DNA of 6,637 nucleotides from Planctomycetota bacterium (GTDB taxonomy: Bacteria > Planctomycetota > Phycisphaerae > UBA1845 > PWPN01), in NCBI GenBank assembly GCA_016209665.1, contig JACQVT010000275.1, positions 1 to 6,637 on the forward strand, read 5' to 3'. Positions 1 to 5,747 of this stretch are shown piece by piece (the stretch's first letter is position 1; each line of letters starts with the position of its first letter). Both the position numbers and the translations under genes were made by a program. The notes under the pieces were generated by a model. That model saw nothing but the letters and a program-made list of their open reading frames with translations. It was not told the DNA's origin and did not search any database.

Positions 1-120
1 GCGGCGTGATGTCGTAGCCGCTCTTGGAGTACACCACCCGCCCCGACGCCTCACCGCCGGCCGGCGGTGAGGCGTCGGGGCGGGTGGTGTACTCCAAGAG
101 CGGCTACGACATCACGCCGC
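1..120. repeat. Perfect 120-bp palindrome at the window edge, probable assembly fold-back
   Basis: Bases 1-60 are the exact reverse complement of bases 61-120, with no spacer and no mismatch, and the symmetry begins at base 1. The right arm reads in frame into the MsrB domain (residues Val-Tyr-Ser-Lys-Ser-Gly-Tyr-Asp), so it is genuine coding DNA. The left arm is the same DNA read backwards. Such fold-backs are common at the ends of metagenomic contigs and in amplified DNA. A hairpin telomere or natural cruciform is possible but unlikely inside a conserved gene. Bases 1-60 should not be trusted as genomic context. Confidence 0.95.
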
Positions 121-1025
121 TGAGCCGGGAGCGCATCGAACAACTCGCGGCGGACCTCACGCCGCAGCAGCGCGACATCCTGCTGGCCAAGGGCACCGAG
201 CGGCCGTTCTGCGGCCTGCTCGTCGACAACAAGGAGGAGGGAACCTACGTCTGCCGACTGTGCGGCCTGCCGCTGTTCGCCTCCGACTCGAAGTTCCATT
301 CCGGCACGGGCTGGCCCAGTTTCTTTAGGCCGATCGACCCGGCCCACGTCCGCGAGGTGCGCGACGCTGGCCACGGTATGGTGCGGACGGAGACGCTCTG
401 CGCCCGCTGCGGATCGCACTTGGGGCACGTCTTCGACGACGGCCCGCGGCCTACCGGGCTTCGTTACTGCATGAACTCCGACGCCTTGCGGTTCTTCAAG
501 AAGGGCGCCGATCTGCCCCCCGACTCGCGGCCCACGGCCATCGAGACGGCCTATTTGGCGGGCGGGTGCTTTTGGGGTGTCGAGGACCGCCTCCAGCAGG
601 TGCCCGGCGTCATCGACGCCGTCTCGGGCTACCAGGGCGGCGCGACCAGCCGGCCGAGCTACGAGCAGGTCTGCTCGCACACCACCGGCCACGCCGAGAC
701 CGTCCGCGTGACGTTCGACCCCAAGCGAGTCACCTACCGCCAACTGCTGGAGTGGTTTTTCAGAATCCACGATCCCACGCAGCTCAACCGCCAGGGGCCC
801 GACGTGGGCGATCAGTACCGCTCGGCGATCTTCACCACCAGCGACGAGCAACTCAAGCAGGCGAAGGAATACATCGAGGAACTGTCGAAGTCCGAGCGGC
901 TCCACGGCCGCGAGATCGTGACCGTCGTCCAGCCGGCCGCCCCATCCCCCTTTTACGAGGCCGAGGGCTATCACCAGGACTACCACGCCCGGCACGGCGG
1001 CTCGTGCCCGCTGCCTTCAAGGTGA
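63..1025 (+). CDS. msrBA: Bifunctional methionine sulfoxide reductase, MsrB-MsrA fusion (5'-truncated)
   Basis: Reduces both diastereomers of methionine sulfoxide in oxidised proteins: MsrB acts on the R form, MsrA on the S form. Numbering is from the TTG at 24, which lies in the palindrome and is not the real start; true sequence begins near residue 14 and the native N-terminus, possibly with a signal peptide, is lost. The MsrB domain (about 33-165) has the TERPF motif, zinc ligands C77, C80, C126 and C129, the SGTGWPSF motif, and catalytic C149 in RYCMNSDAL. The usual resolving Cys of SGCGWPSF is Thr95; C63 is a plausible replacement. The MsrA domain (about 175-333) has GCFWG with catalytic C182, a YHQDY motif, and C328 near the end as probable resolving Cys. 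Fusions in A-B order are the better known; B-A order also occurs. The TGA stop directly abuts the stop of the convergent gene. Function is nearly certain; location is unknown because the N-terminus is missing. Confidence 0.95.
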   Translation, partial: GGEASGRVVYSKSGYDITPLSRERIEQLAADLTPQQRDILLAKGTERPFCGLLVDNKEEGTYVCRLCGLPLFASDSKFHSGTGWPSFFRPIDPAHVREVRDAGHGMVRTETLCARCGSHLGHVFDDGPRPTGLRYCMNSDALRFFKKGADLPPDSRPTAIETAYLAGGCFWGVEDRLQQVPGVIDAVSGYQGGATSRPSYEQVCSHTTGHAETVRVTFDPKRVTYRQLLEWFFRIHDPTQLNRQGPDVGDQYRSAIFTTSDEQLKQAKEYIEELSKSERLHGREIVTVVQPAAPSPFYEAEGYHQDYHARHGGSCPLPSR

Positions 1026-1030
1026 TCACC
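1021..1030. other. Shared stop-codon palindrome of two convergent genes
   Basis: The sequence GGTGATCACC is a perfect 10-bp palindrome. The TGA of the msr fusion (1023-1025) and the TGA of the minus-strand gene (1026-1028) lie back to back in its centre, so the two genes converge with no intergenic base. No U-tract hairpin terminator is visible at the junction, so each transcript must end inside, or antisense to, the other gene, or stop by a Rho-type mechanism. Confidence 0.9.
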
Positions 1031-2546
1031 GCGAGACAATATCCGCCTCGCGCAGCCCCCGGCCCGCTCCGGATAGATTGTCCAGCCGCATCTCTGAGTA
1101 TTTTCGCGAGAGGATGATGCCATCCGCCCCGCCCTTAAAGGCCGCCTTGACCGCCTCGCGGACGTCATCCGGCGTGGTCTTCTTCTCGTCCTTGCCCGTG
1201 GGGATATCCACGTCGATTCCCGGATATACTGCCGCTCCGCCGGCGACTCCTTCTTTGGCACGTAGGGTCTCTCGAAAGACGTAGTCCGCAGAGAGGCCGC
1301 CCGACGGGAGATCCTCGAGGCCCTTCTCATCGTACCCCAGGACGCGGTAATGGAACCGCAGCGCCTCCTCGGGCTCCAGATCGCCGAAGAACGTCCGGTG
1401 CACGTTGCGGATGTAGTTGGCGAATCGAGGCCCGCCGCAGTTGTTGTACATGACGGCCTTGAAGAAGTCCGCGTGCTCGGCCAGCCGGGCGTAGTCCTGC
1501 TCGGCCCGCCAGAAAGGGCTGAACGAGTTCAGGTGCCAGATGTGAAAACCCACCTGTACGTCCCGGCGGACCGATTTGGCGGCACTGTGGATGAGGGCGT
1601 ATGCCTCGTGTTGCCCGTCCGACCAGAGCTTCTCCCAGGCCAGGAGTTCGGGATACTCGACCAGGGTCCGCCAGAACTGTACGAAGTGGCCGTCGCGCGG
1701 CCTTTCGCCCTTGCGGGCCGACTGGACGAAGCCGGCCAACTGCCGGTAGCCGGCGATCGCTCGGTCGGTACTGATTCCGCGCTGCCTGGCCTCCTCGCGG
1801 CAGAACTCGCAGAAGCAGCCCACTCGCGTGGGGTCGCCGCCCCCGCCGTGGCTGGCGCCGAGGGCGTTGTTCAGCGGCCCTTGTCGCTCGGAGCCCCACA
1901 TGAGCCCCGCAACCGGGTAACTCGTCGCGTAATCTCGCGTCAATCCGTCGAGGAAGTGGCGGTAATCCGGGTTGCGGAGGCACAGTGAGTTGAGCCGGCG
2001 GCCCTCGAGGTCGACCTCCTGCACCTTCTCGATTCCGGGGAGGTTCCCGCGCCACACATCTTCCGCCCAGCAGAAGATGCGAACACCTCGCTTGCTCGCC
2101 TCCGGGAGCACGGCCTCCAGAATGTCCAGCCGCCCGTGGTCGGGGGCCTTGAGGTCCTTCAGGACGGTGTCCTGGTAGAACTCGGGATGCGGCGTGGCGA
2201 AGTTGCCGCCGTGGAAATCCAGGTCGTATTCCTGTTTCCCGTGGTCCGGCAGCGGTTGGCCAGGCACCTGCCGCCCGCCGATCCCTCGCCCGTACGTGAA
2301 GACGGCAAGGAAGACCGCGTTGACGTGGGCCCGTTCCTGGACGGTGTCCAGCACCCGCGCGACCCCCTCGTCGACGAAAGAGACCGCGCCGATCTGAATA
2401 CCGATCAGCTTGCCGGCCGGTTGCGTTGCCGGTTTGTCGGGTGAGGGTTCGGCCCGCGCGTTCGCGGCGAGCAGCGACGCGGCCACGGCGCCGCCCGTTG
2501 TCTTGAGTAGGTCTCGACGGGTCGGCCACAAGGGTCGAGTTGGCAT
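1026..2546 (-). CDS. Tat-exported TIM-barrel protein, glycoside-hydrolase-like
   Basis: A 506-residue protein with a Tat signal peptide: twin Arg at 10-11 in TRRDLLK, a hydrophobic stretch about 17-29, and ANARA ending at residue 32 as likely cleavage site. It should be exported folded. Alternating strand and helix segments over about 48-490 suggest a TIM barrel, including IGIQIGAVSF (48-57), GVRIFCWAED (154-163), VAGLMWGSERQG (212-223), VQVGFHIWHL (330-339) and GADGIILSRKY (473-483). Carboxylates at strand ends, E162/D163 and E220, are where glycoside hydrolases of this fold keep catalytic acids, but I cannot assign them. A CFCEFC cluster (C244, C246, C249) followed by REEARQRG resembles the CxC-x2-C segment of uncharacterised glycosyl-hydrolase-like barrels and GH42-like enzymes. 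The ATG start is supported by a strong GGAGGAGGA site. It lies 69 bp downstream of the thioredoxin-like gene on the same strand, so co-transcription is likely. Substrate unknown; a non-hydrolytic role is possible. Confidence 0.85.
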   Translation of the reverse strand: MPTRPLWPTRRDLLKTTGGAVAASLLAANARAEPSPDKPATQPAGKLIGIQIGAVSFVDEGVARVLDTVQERAHVNAVFLAVFTYGRGIGGRQVPGQPLPDHGKQEYDLDFHGGNFATPHPEFYQDTVLKDLKAPDHGRLDILEAVLPEASKRGVRIFCWAEDVWRGNLPGIEKVQEVDLEGRRLNSLCLRNPDYRHFLDGLTRDYATSYPVAGLMWGSERQGPLNNALGASHGGGGDPTRVGCFCEFCREEARQRGISTDRAIAGYRQLAGFVQSARKGERPRDGHFVQFWRTLVEYPELLAWEKLWSDGQHEAYALIHSAAKSVRRDVQVGFHIWHLNSFSPFWRAEQDYARLAEHADFFKAVMYNNCGGPRFANYIRNVHRTFFGDLEPEEALRFHYRVLGYDEKGLEDLPSGGLSADYVFRETLRAKEGVAGGAAVYPGIDVDIPTGKDEKKTTPDDVREAVKAAFKGGADGIILSRKYSEMRLDNLSGAGRGLREADIVSR

Positions 2547-2552
2547 GGAGAG

Positions 2553-2561
2553 TCCTCCTCC
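2553..2561 (-). promoter_or_regulatory. Strong ribosome binding site
   Basis: On the minus strand GGAGGAGGA lies 6 nt before the ATG at 2546-2544. This fixes the start of the Tat-exported TIM-barrel gene and agrees with the signal peptide beginning there. The 69-bp gap to the upstream thioredoxin-like gene shows no convincing terminator. Confidence 0.8.
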
Positions 2562-2615
2562 GCGAGATGAAAGCGGCAGCGCCGGCAGGACTGCTTCCCG
2601 GATACCGGCGGCGCG

Positions 2616-3155
2616 TCAGCCGGCGGTGGGTGACGGCGTGGCGGCTTTGGCGCTCGCCGACGCGAGGAACGTGGCGAAGTCCGAGAGCGACAGCCCGCCG
2701 CTGATCCGCTCGACCTCGTTGCCCGCCGGGGACAGCACGACAAACGTCGGCACGCCGGTGATGTTGTACTTGCGGGCCAGGTCCGCGTGCTGGTCGACGT
2801 CGACGTGGACGGTTACCCAGTCGGTCAGGGCCTTGGCCGCCGCCTGTTGGGTGAACACCTCGGCATCCATCGCCTTGCACGACGTGCACCAGGTCGCCTT
2901 GAACGCCAGGAGGATCGGCTGGTTCTTCCGCGCTCCGGCGACGACGGCGGCGTCGTAGTCGTCGATCCAGGTGACGGCCGACGGCCCCGCCGGCGCCGAC
3001 GAACGATGGCTCACCCACAGGTAGGCCGCCGCCAGGGCCACCAGCCCGATCAGCAGCACCTTGCCCCCGCCGCAACTCGGGCACCGGCTGCCTGACGTCG
3101 GGCATGACTCGCCTGATGCGGCCCCGCTCGCGTTGTTGGTCGATCGTTCGTTCAT
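2616..3155 (-). CDS. Membrane-anchored thioredoxin-like protein
   Basis: A 179-residue thiol-disulfide protein. Residues 1-31 are polar and probably cytoplasmic, with three cysteines (C18, C25, C28, the last two as CPSC). A single transmembrane segment spans about 33-48, followed by an Ala/Pro/Ser-rich spacer and a thioredoxin-fold domain (about 62-165) on the outer face of the membrane. The active site is WCTSC (W89, C90, C93) after the LLAFKA strand, and the cis-proline loop is GVPTF with P136. The ATWC-x2-CK-x-MD-x-EVF pattern matches thioredoxin_7/DsbD-C-terminal-like proteins that reduce or shuffle disulfides in the envelope. I chose the ATG at 3155-3153: an in-frame TTG at 3191 would add 12 residues with no ribosome site and would reach the foot of a G/C hairpin. 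It is divergent from the M48 protease gene and probably co-transcribed with the TIM-barrel gene downstream. The partner protein is unknown. Confidence 0.9.
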   Translation of the reverse strand: MNERSTNNASGAASGESCPTSGSRCPSCGGGKVLLIGLVALAAAYLWVSHRSSAPAGPSAVTWIDDYDAAVVAGARKNQPILLAFKATWCTSCKAMDAEVFTQQAAAKALTDWVTVHVDVDQHADLARKYNITGVPTFVVLSPAGNEVERISGGLSLSDFATFLASASAKAATPSPTAG

Positions 3156-3191
3156 GGCCCTATTGTAGTGCGGCCGTCCCCGAAGACACAA
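3155..3191 (-). promoter_or_regulatory. Candidate promoter for the thioredoxin-like gene, possibly leaderless
   Basis: On the minus strand TACAAT (3167-3162), five of six matches to the -10 consensus, lies 18 bp downstream of TTGTGT (3191-3186), a weak -35. The expected transcription start falls at about 3155, the A of the ATG. No good Shine-Dalgarno is present before this ATG (only AGGG with a short spacer), which fits a leaderless transcript. This is an eye-made match in a G+C-rich background. Confidence 0.3.
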
Positions 3192-3192
3192 A

Positions 3193-3210
3193 GCCCCCCG
3201 CCCGGGGGGC
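3193..3210. repeat. G/C hairpin, 7-bp stem
   Basis: GCCCCCC (3193-3199) pairs with GGGGGGC (3204-3210) around a 4-nt loop. There is no T-run on the plus-strand side and only CTTTGTGTC on the minus side, so it is a poor terminator. It sits just upstream of the possible -35 of the thioredoxin-like gene. It could also reflect low-complexity G/C drift. Confidence 0.6.
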
Positions 3211-3240
3211 GACAGAACCGGAGGGGGGTTTCAGGACCAA

Positions 3241-3254
3241 GGCAACTTGTTGCC
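3241..3254. promoter_or_regulatory. Candidate operator palindrome 1 (CAACnnGTTG)
   Basis: GGCAAC-TT-GTTGCC is a perfect inverted repeat with 6-bp arms and a 2-bp centre, typical in size for a half-site pair bound by a dimeric helix-turn-helix regulator. It shares the core CAAC-NN-GTTG, and the wider pattern GKCAACNNGTTGMC, with a second palindrome 44 bp away centre to centre. No regulator gene is visible in the window. Confidence 0.45.
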
Positions 3255-3282
3255 GTTCTTCCTCCGCCTGCCAAGGAAGAAT

Positions 3283-3300
3283 GCGTCAACGAGTTGACGC
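3283..3300. promoter_or_regulatory. Candidate operator palindrome 2 (CAACnnGTTG)
   Basis: GCGTCAAC-GA-GTTGACGC is a perfect inverted repeat with 8-bp arms and a 2-bp centre. Its inner 14 bases fit the same GKCAACNNGTTGMC pattern as the site at 3241-3254. The 44-bp centre-to-centre distance is close to four helical turns, so two bound dimers would lie on nearly the same DNA face. Placement between divergent genes fits control of one or both. Confidence 0.5.
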
Positions 3301-3402
3301 GGTCCTATGGAAGCAAGGCATTACGCCACCACCGCCCAAGCTGCCACGCACCCGGGCCGAACCGTCCCGCCCGCCCCGTGTGAGCAGGCGGTCTGCCTAC
3401 TA

Positions 3403-3429
3403 TTGCATCCCTCGCCGGCGCGGTATCAT
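3403..3429 (+). promoter_or_regulatory. Weak candidate promoter for the M48 protease gene
   Basis: TTGCAT (3403-3408) and TATCAT (3424-3429) resemble -35 and -10 boxes, but the 15-bp spacing is shorter than the usual 16-18. If used, the leader would be about 80 nt and include the hairpin at 3490-3504. It is the most A/T-rich spot in the last 130 bases before the gene. Confidence 0.25.
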
Positions 3430-3489
3430 AGTGCGAATCTCCCCGTTACCGCTTCGGGCTGAGGCGGGCGGCGGGGGCCACTCTGGCGA

Positions 3490-3504
3490 GGGACCTTCGG
3501 TCCC
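3490..3504 (+). other. Short leader hairpin before the M48 ribosome site
   Basis: GGGACC (3490-3495) pairs perfectly with GGTCCC (3499-3504) around a TTC loop. It ends 2 nt before the GGAGGT ribosome site and does not occlude it. It might stabilise the mRNA leader or assist initiation; no alternative pairing partner that would make it a switch is obvious. Confidence 0.4.
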
Positions 3505-3506
3505 GT

Positions 3507-3512
3507 GGAGGT
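3507..3512 (+). promoter_or_regulatory. Ribosome binding site deciding the M48 start
   Basis: GGAGGT lies 4 nt before the ATG at 3517. An in-frame GTG at 3505 would place the ribosome site inside the coding sequence, so the ATG at 3517 is preferred and the protein begins Met-Asn-Pro-Glu. Confidence 0.8.
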
Positions 3513-3516
3513 AGCC

Positions 3517-5283
3517 ATGAATCCCGAACGACAGGCGGAGTCGGATCCCCGAGTCCGGGCGGCGGTGATGAGTCGCCGCGAGGCGTTGGCCGTCGGCACG
3601 TTGGCCCTGCCCAACCTGCTGCTGCGGTCGGTGTTCACGCTGGGCTTGCTCTATGCCCTGCTCGGCCTGGTGCTGATCGCGGTCGTCGAGGCGGGCTACG
3701 CCACGCCGGAACTCGCGGTGCTGATCGGCGTCGCCGTGGCCATCGCTCAGTTTGTGTTCGGCCCCTGGATCATGGACCTGAGCCTGCGCTGGCTCTACCG
3801 GATGCGGTGGGTCGAGGCCGACGAACTGCCCGGCCACCTGTGCGACTTCGTGCAGTATGTCTGCGAGGGCCAGCGGATCCGGTTCCCCGACTTCGGCGTG
3901 ATCGACGACGGCGCGCCGCAGGCCTTCACGTATGGACACCATCCCAACAACGCGCGGATCGTGATCAGCCGCGGCCTGATGGACATTCTCCAGCCGGCCG
4001 AACTCGAGGCCGTCGTCGCCCACGAGCTGGGCCACGTCCGCAACTGGGACATGGCGCTCATGACCGTAGCCCAGCTTGTGCCCCTGCTGCTGTACTACGT
4101 GTATCGAGTCGGCATCCGAGTGTCGCGGGCGACGGACAAGAAGGGGCGAGGGGTGGCGATCGCCGTCGCCGTCGGAGCCTATGTCGTCTACATCGTGAGC
4201 GAGTACATCGTGCTGTGGTTCAGCCGGACTCGCGAATACTTCGCCGACCGGTTCGCGGGCAGCGTGACCGGCAACCCGAACGCCCTGGTCACGGCCCTGG
4301 TGAAGATCGCGTATGGCCTGGCGGCCCAGGAACAGCAGGAGGCCAGCGAGGCCGAAGCAAAGAAGGACAAGAAGGCCAAGCAGCGCGAGCTGGCCGGCGT
4401 CGGGCCGCTGGGGGCCCTGAACATCTTCGACCGGCACAGCTCCGTCAACATGGTCGTGTGCGCGGGAGGCGGCGGGACCGGGTCGTCCGGGGCGGCCTGC
4501 CCGGACCTCGAACTGGTCAAGGGCGCGATGCAGTGGGACCTCTGGAACCCGTGGGCGGGTTTCTACGAGCTGAACTCGACGCACCCGCTGATCGCCAAGC
4601 GGATCAACTACCTGAGCGATCAGGCGGCGGCGATGGGTCAGGAGGCCCTGGTGCTGTTCGACCGCGTGAAGCCCGAATCGTACTGGGACGAGTTCCTCGC
4701 CGACGTGTTCGTCTGGCTCCTTCCGGTCCTGGGCTTCCTGGCCGGCGTGGCGATCTGCGTGGGCGGGCTGGCGACCCAGGCCGTCTCACCGGCGGTTCTG
4801 GGCCTGGCCCTGATCCTCGGCGGTGCGGGCTACCTGATCAAGACGTTCTTCGCGTACCGCAGCGGCATCTTCCCGAACCTGACGGTGGCGGCCCTCATGG
4901 GCCACGTGAAGGTCTCACCCGTCCGGCCGGTGCCGGCGACGTTGGCGGGGACGATTATCGGCAAGGGCGTGCCCGGGCTGATCTGGAGCGAGGACTTCGT
5001 GATGCGCGACTCGACCGGGATTCTCTTCCTCGACTACCGCCAGCCACTGGCCATCTGGAATTTCCTGTTCGGCCTGATCCGCGCCGGGCAGTACCAGGGC
5101 CGTCAGGTCCGCGTCACCGGCTGGTTCCGCCGCGCCCCGGTGCCCTACATGGAAATCTACCAGATCGAGACCCTCGACGACGGCCGCAAACGCACGTGTT
5201 ACGCCTGGCACGCCCGCATCGCCACGGCCGCCATCCTCATCGCCGCCGGCATCGCCCTCAGCGGCTGGCTGGCCACGACGTGA
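3517..5283 (+). CDS. M48 family (HtpX-like) membrane zinc metalloprotease with C-terminal extension
   Basis: A 588-residue integral membrane protease, about twice the length of HtpX (near 290). In HtpX the active site faces the cytosol and degrades damaged membrane proteins. Predicted helices at about 35-58, 62-85, 178-200 and 213-235 follow the HtpX plan. The zinc site is HELGH at 169-173 (H169, catalytic E170, H173), with E240 of REYFAD as third ligand. STHPLIAKRINYL (354-366) carries the conserved THP motif. Between them are a charged linker (about 271-291, Glu/Lys-rich) and a Gly/Ser loop with C315 and C328 that looks like a family-specific insert. The extension adds two helices (about 394-416 and 421-441), a soluble beta-rich region (about 465-556, with GTIIGKGVPGLIWSED, a DSTGILFLDYRQP strand and GWFRRAPVPYMEI) that I read as OB-like, and a last helix (565-585). 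The soluble region resembles C-termini of other long bacterial M48 proteins, recalled from memory. Start fixed by the GGAGGT site. Substrates unknown. Confidence 0.93.
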   Translation: MNPERQAESDPRVRAAVMSRREALAVGTLALPNLLLRSVFTLGLLYALLGLVLIAVVEAGYATPELAVLIGVAVAIAQFVFGPWIMDLSLRWLYRMRWVEADELPGHLCDFVQYVCEGQRIRFPDFGVIDDGAPQAFTYGHHPNNARIVISRGLMDILQPAELEAVVAHELGHVRNWDMALMTVAQLVPLLLYYVYRVGIRVSRATDKKGRGVAIAVAVGAYVVYIVSEYIVLWFSRTREYFADRFAGSVTGNPNALVTALVKIAYGLAAQEQQEASEAEAKKDKKAKQRELAGVGPLGALNIFDRHSSVNMVVCAGGGGTGSSGAACPDLELVKGAMQWDLWNPWAGFYELNSTHPLIAKRINYLSDQAAAMGQEALVLFDRVKPESYWDEFLADVFVWLLPVLGFLAGVAICVGGLATQAVSPAVLGLALILGGAGYLIKTFFAYRSGIFPNLTVAALMGHVKVSPVRPVPATLAGTIIGKGVPGLIWSEDFVMRDSTGILFLDYRQPLAIWNFLFGLIRAGQYQGRQVRVTGWFRRAPVPYMEIYQIETLDDGRKRTCYAWHARIATAAILIAAGIALSGWLATT

Positions 5284-5285
5284 CG

Positions 5286-5304
5286 AGGTCGGAAAAACCG
5301 TCCT
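5286..5304 (+). terminator. Weak terminator-like hairpin after the M48 gene
   Basis: Beginning 2 nt after the protease stop, AGGTCGG (5286-5292) pairs with CCGTCCT (5298-5304) around an AAAAA loop, with one T-T mismatch. The downstream sequence is only mildly T-rich (GACAACTCTTCT), so intrinsic termination would be weak. It roughly marks the composition change to the right-hand segment. Confidence 0.3.
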
Positions 5305-5399
5305 GACAACTCTTCTGGCCTTATTGAAGCTCAGGTGCGTTGTTGTGCGGGATCAGACCGGGCGAGTGTGGAAGGGGCCAGTCAAGAAAGAGTAGCCAG

Positions 5400-5747
5400 A
5401 TGGGCGGATGGATTGGAATCGCTACAACAGTGATTGGCGCGGCGCTGTTGTTCAGTCTCGGGCATCCGTGGTTTGGCGGGGCCGCACTTGGGATTGCGGT
5501 TCTGCAGTTCTGGTCATTCGGGATCATGCACAACTACGCCTATGAACCTGTGGCTCGACATATGCGAGCGCTCGATGAGCTTAGAAAAGATGGATTCCCT
5601 GAAGCTGATGCCAAGATGCTTGAAGCGATAAAGCCCGAACCCAACCCTATGCTGGCCCCGAATTGGGTCACCGTCCTAAATTTGTTGGCAACCCTCGTCG
5701 GCGCTGGGCTATTCGTGGTCGCGTTGGTGCTTTGGGTCATGAAGTAG
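5400..5747 (+). CDS. Small three-helix membrane protein of unknown function
   Basis: A 115-residue protein I do not recognise. It has hydrophobic helices at about 3-20 and 25-43, a polar loop (44-88) with ARHMRALDELRKDG and a KPEPNP turn, and a third helix (89-113) ending Met-Lys. The frame opens at a TTG at 5340, but the ATG at 5400 puts Met directly before the first helix, so I prefer it. The ribosome site is weak (only AAAGAG about ten bases upstream). The gene ends in tandem in-frame stops, TAG then TGA. Codon use differs from the upstream genes: 44 of 115 codons end in A or T by hand count, against about 10% in the protease gene, suggesting different origin or weak expression. It lies 116 bp after the protease gene on the same strand, so co-transcription is uncertain. 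The alternation of helices and polar loop argues for a real gene. Confidence 0.7.
   Translation: MGGWIGIATTVIGAALLFSLGHPWFGGAALGIAVLQFWSFGIMHNYAYEPVARHMRALDELRKDGFPEADAKMLEAIKPEPNPMLAPNWVTVLNLLATLVGAGLFVVALVLWVMK

Larger units (their letters stand above)
3156..3516. other. 361-bp divergent intergenic region
   Basis: Separates the thioredoxin-like gene (minus) from the M48 protease gene (plus). I find no convincing gene in it. It contains, in order, a G/C hairpin (3193-3210), two palindromes sharing CAACnnGTTG (3241-3254 and 3283-3300), a possible plus-strand promoter (3403-3429), and a short hairpin (3490-3504) just before the ribosome site of the protease gene. It presumably carries the promoters of both transcription units. 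Confidence 0.7.

Noticed and set aside
1..120. Hairpin telomere of a linear replicon
   Set aside because: The palindrome lies within conserved MsrB coding sequence; an assembly fold-back explains it more simply.
51..995. Long minus-strand open frame over the msr gene
   Set aside because: It is the antisense shadow of a gene with complete MsrB and MsrA motifs, and its own product is low-complexity Leu/Val/Arg/Gly-rich.
1327..3105. Long minus-strand open frame overlapping the TIM-barrel and thioredoxin-like genes
   Set aside because: Arg/Gly/Pro-rich product in a second frame of the same strand; G+C-rich DNA has few stops. The other frame carries the Tat signal, ribosome site and thioredoxin motifs.
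3193..3210. G/C hairpin as an intrinsic terminator
   Set aside because: No T-run on either strand, and no gene ends beside it: both neighbours start from this intergenic region.
3807..5306. Second plus-strand open frame of about 500 codons within the protease gene
   Set aside because: Arg/Pro/Gly-rich frame-shift shadow of the M48 gene with no domain logic or ribosome site.
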